Shown here piece by piece: positions 1 to 6,386 of a DNA stretch of 20,808 bases. This DNA is from Chloroflexota bacterium (GTDB lineage: Bacteria > Chloroflexota > Dehalococcoidia > E44-bin15): positions 1 through 20,808 of the forward strand of contig JADFVG010000130.1 of assembly GCA_015222405.1 (NCBI GenBank). Reading direction: 5' to 3'. The position numbers were made by a program, and so were the translations under genes. Under the pieces are notes generated by a model. It was not told where the DNA came from, searched no databases, and saw nothing but the letters and a program-made list of their open reading frames with translations. The stretch's first letter is position 1, and every line of letters starts with the position of its first letter.

Positions 1-116
1 GGCAAACCTTCATTTTGGGAAGAGTCCAACTAGAAGCTGGCTACATCTTAGCGCACAAGGGGGATAAGTCAAGCTTCCAAAGCAGCACCGCTACGGGATG
101 AGGTTTGGGAGGCTCT

Positions 117-176
117 CTATGTGAAAAGACTCCCTATCTGATAGATAAGCATGGCCACAATCCAGCCCAAGGTATA
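117..176 (-). pseudogene. Relic of a second feoB 3' end (20 codons)
   Basis: Directly after the TAA of the upstream minus-strand gene, and in the same frame, the sequence reads YTLGWIVAMLIYQIGSLFT followed by TAG. This matches the C-terminus of the intact feoB membrane-domain gene that ends at 1056 (LGWIVATLIYQIGSLFT). Over the last 17 codons 43 of 51 bases agree. Seven of the eight differences are silent third-position changes, and the only amino-acid change is Thr to Met. The relic therefore evolved as a working FeoB tail before it was cut off. No start codon or other FeoB sequence accompanies it, and positions 1-116 beyond it hold nothing I recognise. Confidence 0.75.
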
Positions 177-1025
177 TTACCTTCTTCTTCTTCCCAGTGT
201 CAGGGAGTAAACAGTACTTCCGATTACAACAAGAGCAAGGGCAAGGGCAAAGCTTATTTGCCAGTATGGAGGTGATTCTGACGCCACTTCCTCAACCTCG
301 AAGAGTTCGTCTGCCTCGAGCTCGTTTTCCTGCACTGTCAAGAACTTATCCCTCGTCTCTTCCCACTGCCGCAGGAATTCAGCCTTTTCAGCCTCTGTTG
401 CCTCATCCGTCTCTACCTTCGTCCTCAACTCGAAGAAGCCATCGGGGAAAACACCCTCAAGCACCCAGGTCTCGAAGGTTTCGCCGGTATCCTTATTAGT
501 GAAGGTGTACCGGTAGGCATCGAGATCGAAGTTCGTTTTGTCCACTCCTGGGTCAAGCTCAACCTGGGCATCTCCTCGAGAGAATGCCTGGGTAATATAT
601 TCAAAGGCAGCCTTGTGATCATTGCCGGGGTGATGGTAAGTAACGGCGAAATCCCCCGCATTAGGCACATCGTCTGGCCAGAGCTGCGAGAATGCCAACT
701 GCAACACCCTGTAGACCACAACCTCGCAGATGGATAGGCTGTCGTCGGGGACATTTTCGCCGTCAACCCTGATCTCTATCAGCTCGTTCCCCTTGCTGTA
801 GCCCATGAGGTCGTTATCCTCTATGACGAACTTATGCAACTGCTCGTCTTCATCGTAGATCCAGACGGGTAGTAGATCCGTCTCATCCACCTCGCTGGCA
901 CCAGATGGCGCATGGGCGTAGGCGGGTATGGTCAGCAGAGACGCTACCAGCAAGGCGACTAGCAATACCAGAGCAAGAGCAAAACCCTTTGCTCCAGAAA
1001 TTGTGCGTAAGTTGAGTTTGCTCAT
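177..1025 (-). CDS. Membrane-anchored extracytoplasmic protein, possibly FmdE-like
   Basis: The 282-residue product has an N-terminal hydrophobic segment at about residues 14-37 ending in a signal-peptidase-like AYA-H site. A soluble acidic region follows, then a C-terminal membrane helix (about 255-277) and an RRRR tail. This predicts a protein held outside the membrane with the tail inside. The middle part (VVVYRVLQLAFSQLW, then a HHPG motif and AAFEYIT) recalls the FmdE family named after a formylmethanofuran dehydrogenase subunit, whose members carry a His/Cys metal site. That link is from memory and weak, because the usual Cys-Pro-Gly motif is absent. The gene begins 30 bp after feoB with a GAGGGGG site, so it is probably the last gene of the iron operon. 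A role in handling metal at the cell surface is inference only. Confidence 0.6.
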   Translation of the reverse strand: MSKLNLRTISGAKGFALALVLLVALLVASLLTIPAYAHAPSGASEVDETDLLPVWIYDEDEQLHKFVIEDNDLMGYSKGNELIEIRVDGENVPDDSLSICEVVVYRVLQLAFSQLWPDDVPNAGDFAVTYHHPGNDHKAAFEYITQAFSRGDAQVELDPGVDKTNFDLDAYRYTFTNKDTGETFETWVLEGVFPDGFFELRTKVETDEATEAEKAEFLRQWEETRDKFLTVQENELEADELFEVEEVASESPPYWQISFALALALVVIGSTVYSLTLGRRRR

Positions 1026-1055
1026 GTCACTGCCCCCTCGATCATAATCCTGCTA

Positions 1056-2369
1056 TCAAGTGAAGAGACTGCCAATCTGGTAGATAAGCGTGGCCACGAT
1101 CCAGCCTAAAACCAAGGTGTAACCGATGACGAAGACGGTCCACTTCCAAGAGTTGGTTTCCCTTCTGATGGTGCCAATAACGGCCATGCAGGGGACGTAG
1201 ATCAGGGTCATGGCCATGAAGGCAAAGGCAATGAGGGCTGTCCAGCCCAGATCAAAGCCAATGACGTCTCCCAGTCCCCCGAGTTCTTCAGCGCCAGTAA
1301 ACAGGGTGCCGAAAGTGCCTATCACTACCTCCTTAGCCAGAAGGCCGAATACCAGGGCCACCGCCGCCTGCCACTGGCCAAAGCCGGCGGGGCTGAATAT
1401 GGGCGCAATGGCTCTTCCTATGGGCTCAAGGGCACCCGTGTAATCCAGCAACCATATGAGCACCACTGCGGCAAAGATAATGGTTCCCGCCCGAACGAGA
1501 AACACCTTTCCCCGCTCCCACATGTGCACCACCAGCCCGGTGATGGTGGGCAGGCGGTATGGTGGTAGCTCCATGACGAAATGCCCTGAGGGCCCCCGCA
1601 GCAGTGTCTTGCGAAACACCAGTCCCATAATAATGGCCAGGATTATCCCCATGGCGTACATGGAGAACACCACCAGCCCCTGATGGGCAGTAAAAAAGGC
1701 GCCGGCGAAAAGGATGTAGATGGGGAGGCGGGCACCACATGACATAAAGGGGTTAATCAGGATAGTGGTCAGCCTGTCCTTAGGGTTCTCTATGGTTCTG
1801 GTGGCCATAATTGCCGGGACATTACAACCAAAGCCCAGCATCATGGGGATAAACGACCGGCCATGAAGCCCTATCCTATGCATCAGGCGGTCCATGACAA
1901 AGGCAGCACGGGCGAGATAGCCACAGTCCTCAAGAAAGGCGAGGGCAAGGAACAACAGGAATATCGGGGGGACGAACACCAGCACCGAGCCCAGCCCGCC
2001 GAAAATCCCATCGCCGATAAATGAGCCCAGCCACTCCGGAGAGATGGTCGTCGCCTGGTCGGCAAACCAGCCGAAACCCTCATCGATCCAGTCCATGAGG
2101 GGGACGGAGACGGTGAAGGTGAACTGGAATACGCCATAAAGTAGAGCGAGGAATATGGGGATTCCCAGCCACCTGTTGATCAGCACCTTATCGATGAGAT
2201 CGGAAATGGTGCGTCTCTCTATGGCTGGCTTCCTCATAGCCTCGGTTAGCAGGCCGCTGATGAAGCCATACCTGGCATCGGCAATTACAGTCTCAGCGTC
2301 CTCTCGGTAAACGCTTCTCAGGTGGGCCAGGCTTTTCTCTTGAGCCCGAAGGATTTCCTCCCTATTCAT
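1056..2369 (-). CDS. feoB: FeoB ferrous iron transporter, membrane domain (split FeoB)
   Basis: This 437-residue protein is the C-terminal part of FeoB, the permease that imports Fe(II) across the cytoplasmic membrane. Residues 1-60 match the linker that joins the GTPase to the membrane part (IADARYGFISGLL). The rest holds about eight hydrophobic helices with two gate regions and the conserved GCNVPAIMATRTI (181-193) and SCGARLPIY (210-218) segments. In most bacteria one chain of about 650-700 residues carries both the G-domain and this domain. Here the two are separate, and their lengths sum to 666. The ATG overlaps the stop codon of the G-domain gene as ATGA (2366-2369), which suggests translational coupling. 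Both halves look intact, so I read this as a real split rather than decay, although a single frameshift error cannot be ruled out from one sequence. Confidence 0.9.
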   Translation of the reverse strand: MNREEILRAQEKSLAHLRSVYREDAETVIADARYGFISGLLTEAMRKPAIERRTISDLIDKVLINRWLGIPIFLALLYGVFQFTFTVSVPLMDWIDEGFGWFADQATTISPEWLGSFIGDGIFGGLGSVLVFVPPIFLLFLALAFLEDCGYLARAAFVMDRLMHRIGLHGRSFIPMMLGFGCNVPAIMATRTIENPKDRLTTILINPFMSCGARLPIYILFAGAFFTAHQGLVVFSMYAMGIILAIIMGLVFRKTLLRGPSGHFVMELPPYRLPTITGLVVHMWERGKVFLVRAGTIIFAAVVLIWLLDYTGALEPIGRAIAPIFSPAGFGQWQAAVALVFGLLAKEVVIGTFGTLFTGAEELGGLGDVIGFDLGWTALIAFAFMAMTLIYVPCMAVIGTIRRETNSWKWTVFVIGYTLVLGWIVATLIYQIGSLFT

Positions 2370-3055
2370 TCCTTCGTTGCTCTCAATGTCTTAACTACCT
2401 CTTCATCGCCCTCCAGCAGCTTTACTGCCAGCCATCTCGGGGAATACCTTTGCGAAAGCTCGTCATCTTGGGAGATCAACTCCTCCAGCTTGGCAATCTC
2501 CTCCTCCACCTCCCGGCCGTAATCGAGTCTAAATTTCCTTGGCTGGACTTCGCCGTCTGCCATCTTTACAATTTCCTCGAGCAGCTCCTGGGTACCGCGA
2601 TTACGGTTGGCCACCATGGGCACTACCGGGACGTCAAGGAGATAAGATAGTTGGGGGACATCGATCTTGTACCCCCGTGACTCGGCCTGATCCATCATGT
2701 TAAGCGCTACTATTAGCCGAGTGCCCATCTCCATGAGCTGGACGGCGAGATAGAGATTCCGCTCCAAATTTGAGGCATCAACGATGTCCACTACGGCATC
2801 CGGTTTCTCCTCGACGACGAAGTTTCTGGCGACGACCTCGTCTATGGAATAGGCGGTAAAGCTATAGACCCCGGGTAGGTCTACCACTTTGATCGCATAG
2901 CCCTGGTAACGGCAGGTTCCCTCTTTCTTCTCCACCGTAACCCCGGGCCAATTTCCCACATGCTGTCGGGCACCGGTTAGATTGTTGAACACTGTGGTCT
3001 TTCCCGAGTTGGGGTTCCCCGCCAGAGCGATGGTAATTTCTTTAGCCATCCTCAT
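2366..3055 (-). CDS. feoB: FeoB GTP-binding domain protein (split FeoB)
   Basis: The 229-residue protein is the N-terminal G-protein and helical domain of FeoB, which binds GTP and controls Fe(II) transport by the membrane part encoded next. The G motifs are complete: G1 GNPNSGKT (13-20), G2 Thr40 within GNWPGVT, G3 DLPG (59-62) and G4 NMMD (119-122). A likely G5 lies around residue 150. The helical region at 165-229 ends in LEGDEEVV, just where full-length FeoB proteins continue into the membrane domain. Its start overlaps the stop of the preceding feoA as ATGA (3052-3055). A second Met at residue 3 is an alternative start. It would act at the inner face of the membrane with the separately translated permease. 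Confidence 0.92.
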   Translation of the reverse strand: MRMAKEITIALAGNPNSGKTTVFNNLTGARQHVGNWPGVTVEKKEGTCRYQGYAIKVVDLPGVYSFTAYSIDEVVARNFVVEEKPDAVVDIVDASNLERNLYLAVQLMEMGTRLIVALNMMDQAESRGYKIDVPQLSYLLDVPVVPMVANRNRGTQELLEEIVKMADGEVQPRKFRLDYGREVEEEIAKLEELISQDDELSQRYSPRWLAVKLLEGDEEVVKTLRATKE

Positions 3056-3288
3056 ACCCCGGTGACCATGATCTTCTGTGCCACGCCATACCCCAAAGCC
3101 AGTCTTGATCCTCTGAGGTCTATGATAATCGGACCGGGCCTCATGCCATTAACAACCCTGATTTGAGTCCCGGGAAGCAATCCCATATCGGCAAGCCTCC
3201 TGGTGAGCCCCCAGCCGGCTCTGACATCGACAACGGTGACCGCTTCACCAGGTCTGGCCATAGCCAGCGGCATAAGTGGTCTTGCCAT
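3052..3288 (-). CDS. feoA: FeoA-family protein (second copy)
   Basis: A 78-residue SH3-like FeoA domain, a small cytoplasmic protein thought to bind FeoB and support Fe(II) uptake. The typical pattern is present: LTRRLADMGLLPGTQIRVV, then a strand region ending in a basic GSRLALG segment. It starts directly after the TAG of the first feoA, with GAGGTG as its ribosome site, and ends in an ATGA overlap with the FeoB G-domain gene. It is only distantly similar to the other FeoA next door, so the pair is an old duplication. The two may have different partners, but the sequence does not show which. Confidence 0.85.
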   Translation of the reverse strand: MARPLMPLAMARPGEAVTVVDVRAGWGLTRRLADMGLLPGTQIRVVNGMRPGPIIIDLRGSRLALGYGVAQKIMVTGV

Positions 3289-3522
3289 CTAAATCACCTC
3301 AACCTGAATATTAGCTGCCTCTTCCTTACGCAATGTTAGATGATAACCCTTAATTCGCACCTGCATCGGGTCGCCTAGCGGGGCTACTCGCTCCACCTCG
3401 ATCTCGCTCCCGGAGACCAGCCCCATATCGAGGAGACGCCGGTGAATGCTACCCCCTCCCCCTACCTTGGCAATCTTCCCCTTCTCTTTAGACTTCAACT
3501 CACTTAGTAGTTTGGTTGGCAT
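3289..3522 (-). CDS. feoA: FeoA-family protein (first copy)
   Basis: A 77-residue FeoA domain protein. The core reads HRRLLDMGLVSGSEIEVERVAP, with the Leu-Leu-Asp-Met-Gly turn typical of the family, followed by VRIKGYHLTLRKEEAANIQV. It is the first transporter gene after fur and is separated from it by only 18 bp, so the two are almost certainly cotranscribed. The Lys-rich N-terminal stretch KSKEKGKI is not found in the second copy. Its likely role is a cytoplasmic accessory to FeoB. Confidence 0.86.
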   Translation of the reverse strand: MPTKLLSELKSKEKGKIAKVGGGGSIHRRLLDMGLVSGSEIEVERVAPLGDPMQVRIKGYHLTLRKEEAANIQVEVI

Positions 3523-3540
3523 CTCTTATGTCCTTCCGTT

Positions 3541-3996
3541 CTATGTTTTTCCAGATGACCGATCCCCTTCCCTTTCCTGGCGACAGTGCTCACAATAGCC
3601 CTTCATCGAAACCTCAACGTCAAAGATCTCAAAGCCGGTTTGGCGGCTCACATCCTGTTTCATCTTTGCAGCAAAGGGGCACTCAAACTCGATTACCTTT
3701 CCGCAGCCACGGCACACCACATGGTGGTGCTCTGTTTCGCTCCTGGCCTCATAATGATGGTGCTCTTCTATAAAGTGCCGCTCCTCAATGAGGCCCAGCT
3801 CCTTAAACAGGTGCAGGCTGCGATAAACGGTGGACAGGCTGAGACGGGGTTCCTGCTCTTTAGCCCGGCGATAGAGCTCGTCAGCATCAAGGTGCCCCTC
3901 TGACTGACGCAAGAGATCGAGAAGCAACCTGCGTTGGCTGGTGATTCGTTGTCCCTTTAGCTCCTGCATTTCACCTTCAGTTGAAATCATCTGCAT
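3541..3996 (-). CDS. Fur-family metal-dependent repressor
   Basis: A Fur-superfamily transcription factor. An N-terminal winged helix (ITSQRRLLLDLL, then STVYRSLHLFKELGLI) is followed by the metal-binding and dimer domain with EEHHHYEA, EHHHVVCRGCG and a C-terminal CEHCRQE. The two CxxC pairs form the usual structural zinc site. The genes downstream are feoA, feoA and feoB, so iron sensing is the most likely job, but Zur or PerR roles cannot be excluded by motif alone. The longest frame starts at 3996 without a ribosome site. The ATG at 3969 (residue 10) lies just after GAAGGTG and fits the normal family N-terminus better, giving 142 residues. A promoter and a Fur-box-like site lie upstream. 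Confidence 0.92.
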   Translation of the reverse strand: MQMISTEGEMQELKGQRITSQRRLLLDLLRQSEGHLDADELYRRAKEQEPRLSLSTVYRSLHLFKELGLIEERHFIEEHHHYEARSETEHHHVVCRGCGKVIEFECPFAAKMKQDVSRQTGFEIFDVEVSMKGYCEHCRQEREGDRSSGKT

Positions 3997-4009
3997 CTAT
4001 AGTTGCAAG

Positions 4010-4024
4010 TGATAAGCATTTGCA
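4010..4024. promoter_or_regulatory. Candidate Fur box over the fur-feo start site
   Basis: TGATAAGCATTTGCA matches the 7-1-7 Fur consensus TGATAATnATTATCA at 11 of 14 informative positions. It lies within a larger repeat of two TTGCAA blocks (4003-4008 and 4020-4025) spaced 17 bp apart. It covers the predicted transcription start of the fur-feo operon, where bound repressor would block initiation. The match is moderate, and the TTGCAA pair might be the true site. Confidence 0.45.
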
Positions 4025-4029
4025 ATAGC

Positions 4030-4058
4030 ATTAAATCACATCCCCCCTCCTTTGTCAA
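4030..4058 (-). promoter_or_regulatory. Sigma-70-type promoter of the fur-feo operon
   Basis: On the minus strand TTGACA (4058-4053) and TTTAAT (4035-4030) are separated by exactly 17 bp. The -35 box is perfect and the -10 box has five of six consensus bases. Transcription should start near 4023, leaving a leader of about 25-55 bases depending on which fur start is used. Confidence 0.7.
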
Positions 4059-4077
4059 CCCCTTCTCGGTGTCAGTT

Positions 4078-4106
4078 TTGCCTCGGCGCTTTTGATGTGG
4101 TAAACT
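4078..4106 (+). promoter_or_regulatory. Possible promoter of cvpA
   Basis: TTGCCT (4078-4083), a 17-bp spacer and TAAACT (4101-4106) lie just before the cvpA ATG at 4122. Each box has four of six consensus bases. Transcription would start only about 10 bases before the ATG, and no ribosome site is seen, so a nearly leaderless mRNA is implied. Confidence 0.35.
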
Positions 4107-4121
4107 ACCTCAATAAATAGC

Positions 4122-4607
4122 ATGAACTGGCTAGATATCATCCTAATTCTAGCGCTCGCTTTTGCCGCCTTCATCGGGTTTCGGCGCGGGATAATCAGGG
4201 CTGTTTTCATCCTCGCGGGATTGATCCTTGGCGTTTTCCTCGCCGGGCGTTTCTACTCCTCCTTCGCCGATCGGCTCCCCATCGGCAATGATACCGCAGC
4301 CAAGATCTTTGCCTTCATCATCATTTTCATTGCCGTTATCGCGGCAGCCTTAGTTCTCGCTTTCCTGTTGCGCAAGACCCTCGCAACTATAAAGTTGGGC
4401 TGGGCGGATAGGGCTTTGGGAGCTATCCTCGGCTTCCTCGCCGGGGCCGTGGTCTGTGGCGCCATTCTCGCCCTCTTCGGCCACTTTTTCGACATCGAGG
4501 GGACGGTGGGCCAGTCGGGGGTCGCATCTATCCTCCTTGACCGCGTTCCCGCCCTCCTCGCCTTGCTTCCCGACGAGTTCGATTCGGTGCGCGACTTTTT
4601 CGATTAA
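4122..4607 (+). CDS. CvpA-family membrane protein
   Basis: A 161-residue protein with four hydrophobic segments (about 3-20, 23-45, 62-84 and 98-122). The family signature near the N-terminus is present: WLDIILILALAFAAFIGFRRG, then an arginine and a second helix. CvpA proteins were named for a role in colicin V export, but their general function is poorly defined and probably relates to the envelope. The length is normal. The gene is divergent from fur and is followed closely by a methyltransferase gene whose long open frame overlaps its end. The start at 4122 has no ribosome site, but it begins at the conserved N-terminus. Confidence 0.8.
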   Translation: MNWLDIILILALAFAAFIGFRRGIIRAVFILAGLILGVFLAGRFYSSFADRLPIGNDTAAKIFAFIIIFIAVIAAALVLAFLLRKTLATIKLGWADRALGAILGFLAGAVVCGAILALFGHFFDIEGTVGQSGVASILLDRVPALLALLPDEFDSVRDFFD

Positions 4608-4614
4608 AAAGCAG

Positions 4615-5418
4615 TTGCCGGAAAAAACGACCGAAAGAAGAAAGAGGGTTTCAATCACAGCATATAGTACAGAAAAACCGCAGTGGCTCTATGTGCCGGA
4701 GTGGCTTCAGGATGAGGCCTGGCATTTCCCATATGCCTATGAAACGTTCAAAAAGTATATCCCGCCACAGGCGCTGATACTGGAGGTCGGTTTTGGCAGC
4801 GGCCGAATTTTGTCCCGGCTGGCCAAAGAACTGGATTGTAGATGTGTTGGCGTCGATCTGGAAGAGGCAGCCTTCGACTCGCTCTTCTTCTTCTGTGAGC
4901 GTCAGGGGGCTGAGGTTGAGGCGATAAAGGGCTCTGGCTTTTCCCTCCCCTTCAAAGATAATAGCTTCGATGTGGTCTATTCCGAGGGGGTGATAGAGCA
5001 TTTCCCCCCACATCAATCTGAGGAGATGGTGAGAGAGCATGTTCGGGTGTGTAAAGAGGGGGGGCTGGTGATCGTCTCCGTGCCCAATAAATTCGCCGTC
5101 ATCCACTCACTGACAAAGCTTTTGCTTGGCAAGAGATTCCTGTTCTACCCCGAGCACAGCCTCTCCAGCTTTGAGCTTGGCCACTGGATGACCAGCGCCG
5201 GACTAACCCCCGTAGCCTGGGACGGGTTTGCCTTCGGCTGTCAATTCTACATGTTCAAGGCATTTTTCTTGGAACAAAAACTGCCCATGTGGCTTGAAGC
5301 GCTGGCCTCCAAAGCGCTCACCTTTTTCCAGGGAACACACATCTATCACTTCCACAATTCGCGGTTAAATTCCCTGATTGGCTTTCAGACCTTGGTTGTG
5401 GGAAATAAAAAGAGATAA
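4615..5418 (+). CDS. Class I SAM-dependent methyltransferase
   Basis: The product has a Rossmann methyltransferase core of the Methyltransf_11 type: motif I LEVGFGSGRILSRLA, motif II acidic VGVDLEEA, and LPFKDNSFDVVYSEGVIEHF for motifs III-IV. A C-terminal segment then carries aromatic and hydrophobic residues (FAFGCQFYMFKAFFLEQKL). The open frame runs back to 4456, but everything before 4608 lies over cvpA and reads as low-complexity Ser/Pro, so it is not part of the protein. No ATG occurs in the plausible region. TTG at 4615 is my choice and GTG at 4693 is the alternative, with neither backed by a clear ribosome site. The substrate is unknown. The SVPNKFAVIHSLTKLLLGKR stretch resembles methyltransferases from glycan or lipid clusters, which is only a hint. 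Confidence 0.75.
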   Translation: MPEKTTERRKRVSITAYSTEKPQWLYVPEWLQDEAWHFPYAYETFKKYIPPQALILEVGFGSGRILSRLAKELDCRCVGVDLEEAAFDSLFFFCERQGAEVEAIKGSGFSLPFKDNSFDVVYSEGVIEHFPPHQSEEMVREHVRVCKEGGLVIVSVPNKFAVIHSLTKLLLGKRFLFYPEHSLSSFELGHWMTSAGLTPVAWDGFAFGCQFYMFKAFFLEQKLPMWLEALASKALTFFQGTHIYHFHNSRLNSLIGFQTLVVGNKKR

Positions 5419-5467
5419 ACCACCCACTGTGCCATCCCAAAGACCACAGCAAATGGCTACTAAAGTT

Positions 5468-5497
5468 CCACCGTTATAAGCACATCGCTTAAGGTGG
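5468..5497. terminator. Hairpin between converging genes
   Basis: CCACC (5468-5472) pairs with GGTGG (5493-5497), and TAAGC (5477-5481) pairs with GCTTA (5487-5491) around the loop ACATC. On the plus strand it is followed by TCTATTTATAAG, a weak T-rich tail. It lies 50 bp after the methyltransferase stop and 35 bp beyond the end of the converging ferredoxin gene, so it may end transcription from both sides. Confidence 0.4.
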
Positions 5498-5532
5498 TCT
5501 ATTTATAAGAAGCCGATCTGATCTGAGTAGCG

Positions 5533-5808
5533 CTAGAAAGTACCAGGCGCAGGCTCCTGTCCAGGGTTAAGCTTGCGCCACTTCTCCACCAACTGCTCCT
5601 TGGTTTCCTCATGCGCAGGATCAGGGACGCAAACATCATCAATAGGACATACCTCAGCGCAGCGGGGCGACTCAAACCAGCCGACACACTCAGTGCACTT
5701 GTCAAGGTCGACCACATAGATCGTCTCCCCTTCGCTAATCGCCTCGTTCTTGCACTCTGCCTCACAAGCGCCGCAGCTTATGCACTCCTCGGTAATCTTA
5801 TAGGCCAA
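5533..5808 (-). CDS. 2[4Fe-4S] ferredoxin, long-spacer type
   Basis: A 91-residue electron carrier with two cluster motifs. Cys9, 12, 15 and 19 form CxxCxxCxxxC. Cys38, 41, 50 and 54 form CxxC-x8-CxxxC followed by Pro. The eight-residue insertion (VGWFESPR) is typical of the Alvin or YfhL type of ferredoxin, known for very low-potential clusters. Cys60 is an extra cysteine. The start is TTG at 5808, fixed by GGAGG seven bases upstream. The gene follows coaD after about 90 bp that contain a strong hairpin. Its redox partner cannot be told from the neighbours. Confidence 0.9.
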   Translation of the reverse strand: MAYKITEECISCGACEAECKNEAISEGETIYVVDLDKCTECVGWFESPRCAEVCPIDDVCVPDPAHEETKEQLVEKWRKLNPGQEPAPGTF

Positions 5809-5861
5809 CTTTTAACCTCCTCGTATATATTTTGGCAAACGCCCTTAGACCTTTTGCTCAA

Positions 5862-5894
5862 GCTGGGAATGCGGCGATTGCTTTCATCCCCAGC
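5862..5894 (-). terminator. Hairpin between coaD and the ferredoxin gene
   Basis: On the minus strand GCTGGGGATG (5894-5885) can pair with CATTCCCAGC (5871-5862), ten pairs including one G-U, around a 13-base loop. It begins five bases after the coaD stop. No T-run follows, so it could be a leaky terminator, an mRNA-stability element or a processing site that lowers or separates ferredoxin expression. Confidence 0.4.
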
Positions 5895-5898
5895 CTCA

Positions 5899-6375
5899 TC
5901 AGCCGAATTTCTTCTTTAGCGCGACAGCGACATGCTTAGGAACAAACTGCTCGATGGAGCCACCGAGCATACAGATCTCCTTGAGCAGGGTGGAGCTAAC
6001 AAATTCATAATCCTGATTGGTCATCAAGCAGACCAGCTCCACATCTGGGGCAAGTTTCTTGTTCATCAGCGCCATCTCAAATTCCCTCTCGAAGTCGGAG
6101 CTCATCCTCAGTCCGCGCACCATAACGCTGACGTTCATCTTCTGTGCAAAGTCCACAGTAAGGCCGCTATAAGGTACTACCCGAATGTTGGGGATGTGAG
6201 CCAGCGCCTTCTTCATCAACTCCACCCTCTCCTCAGTACTGAACAGGAGATCCTTTTGCGGTCTATCGTAGATAGCCACGATCAGCTCGTCAAAGAGGGG
6301 TGCTGCCCGCTCGGCGATGTCAACATGCCCCAGGGTTACCGGGTCGAAACTCCCGGGGTAAAGAGCGATAGCCAA
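5899..6375 (-). CDS. coaD: Phosphopantetheine adenylyltransferase
   Basis: CoaD joins 4'-phosphopantetheine to ATP to give dephospho-CoA and pyrophosphate, the penultimate step of coenzyme A synthesis, in the cytoplasm. The nucleotidyltransferase start motif YPGSFDPVTLGH carries the TxGH signature, and the family motif SSTLLKEI is near the C-terminus. RGLRMSSDFEREFEMALMN is the usual substrate-site segment. The longest frame begins at 6408, but TTG at 6375 has GGAGG seven bases upstream and gives 158 residues, the normal family length. The gap to rsmD is 11 bp, a common rsmD-coaD pairing in bacteria. Confidence 0.95.
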   Translation of the reverse strand: MAIALYPGSFDPVTLGHVDIAERAAPLFDELIVAIYDRPQKDLLFSTEERVELMKKALAHIPNIRVVPYSGLTVDFAQKMNVSVMVRGLRMSSDFEREFEMALMNKKLAPDVELVCLMTNQDYEFVSSTLLKEICMLGGSIEQFVPKHVAVALKKKFG

Positions 6376-6386
6376 CCTACAACCTC

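Noticed and set aside
4456..4614. N-terminal extension of the methyltransferase frame overlapping cvpA.
   Set aside because: It is the out-of-frame reading of cvpA, rich in Ser and Pro, and the conserved methyltransferase sequence begins after it.
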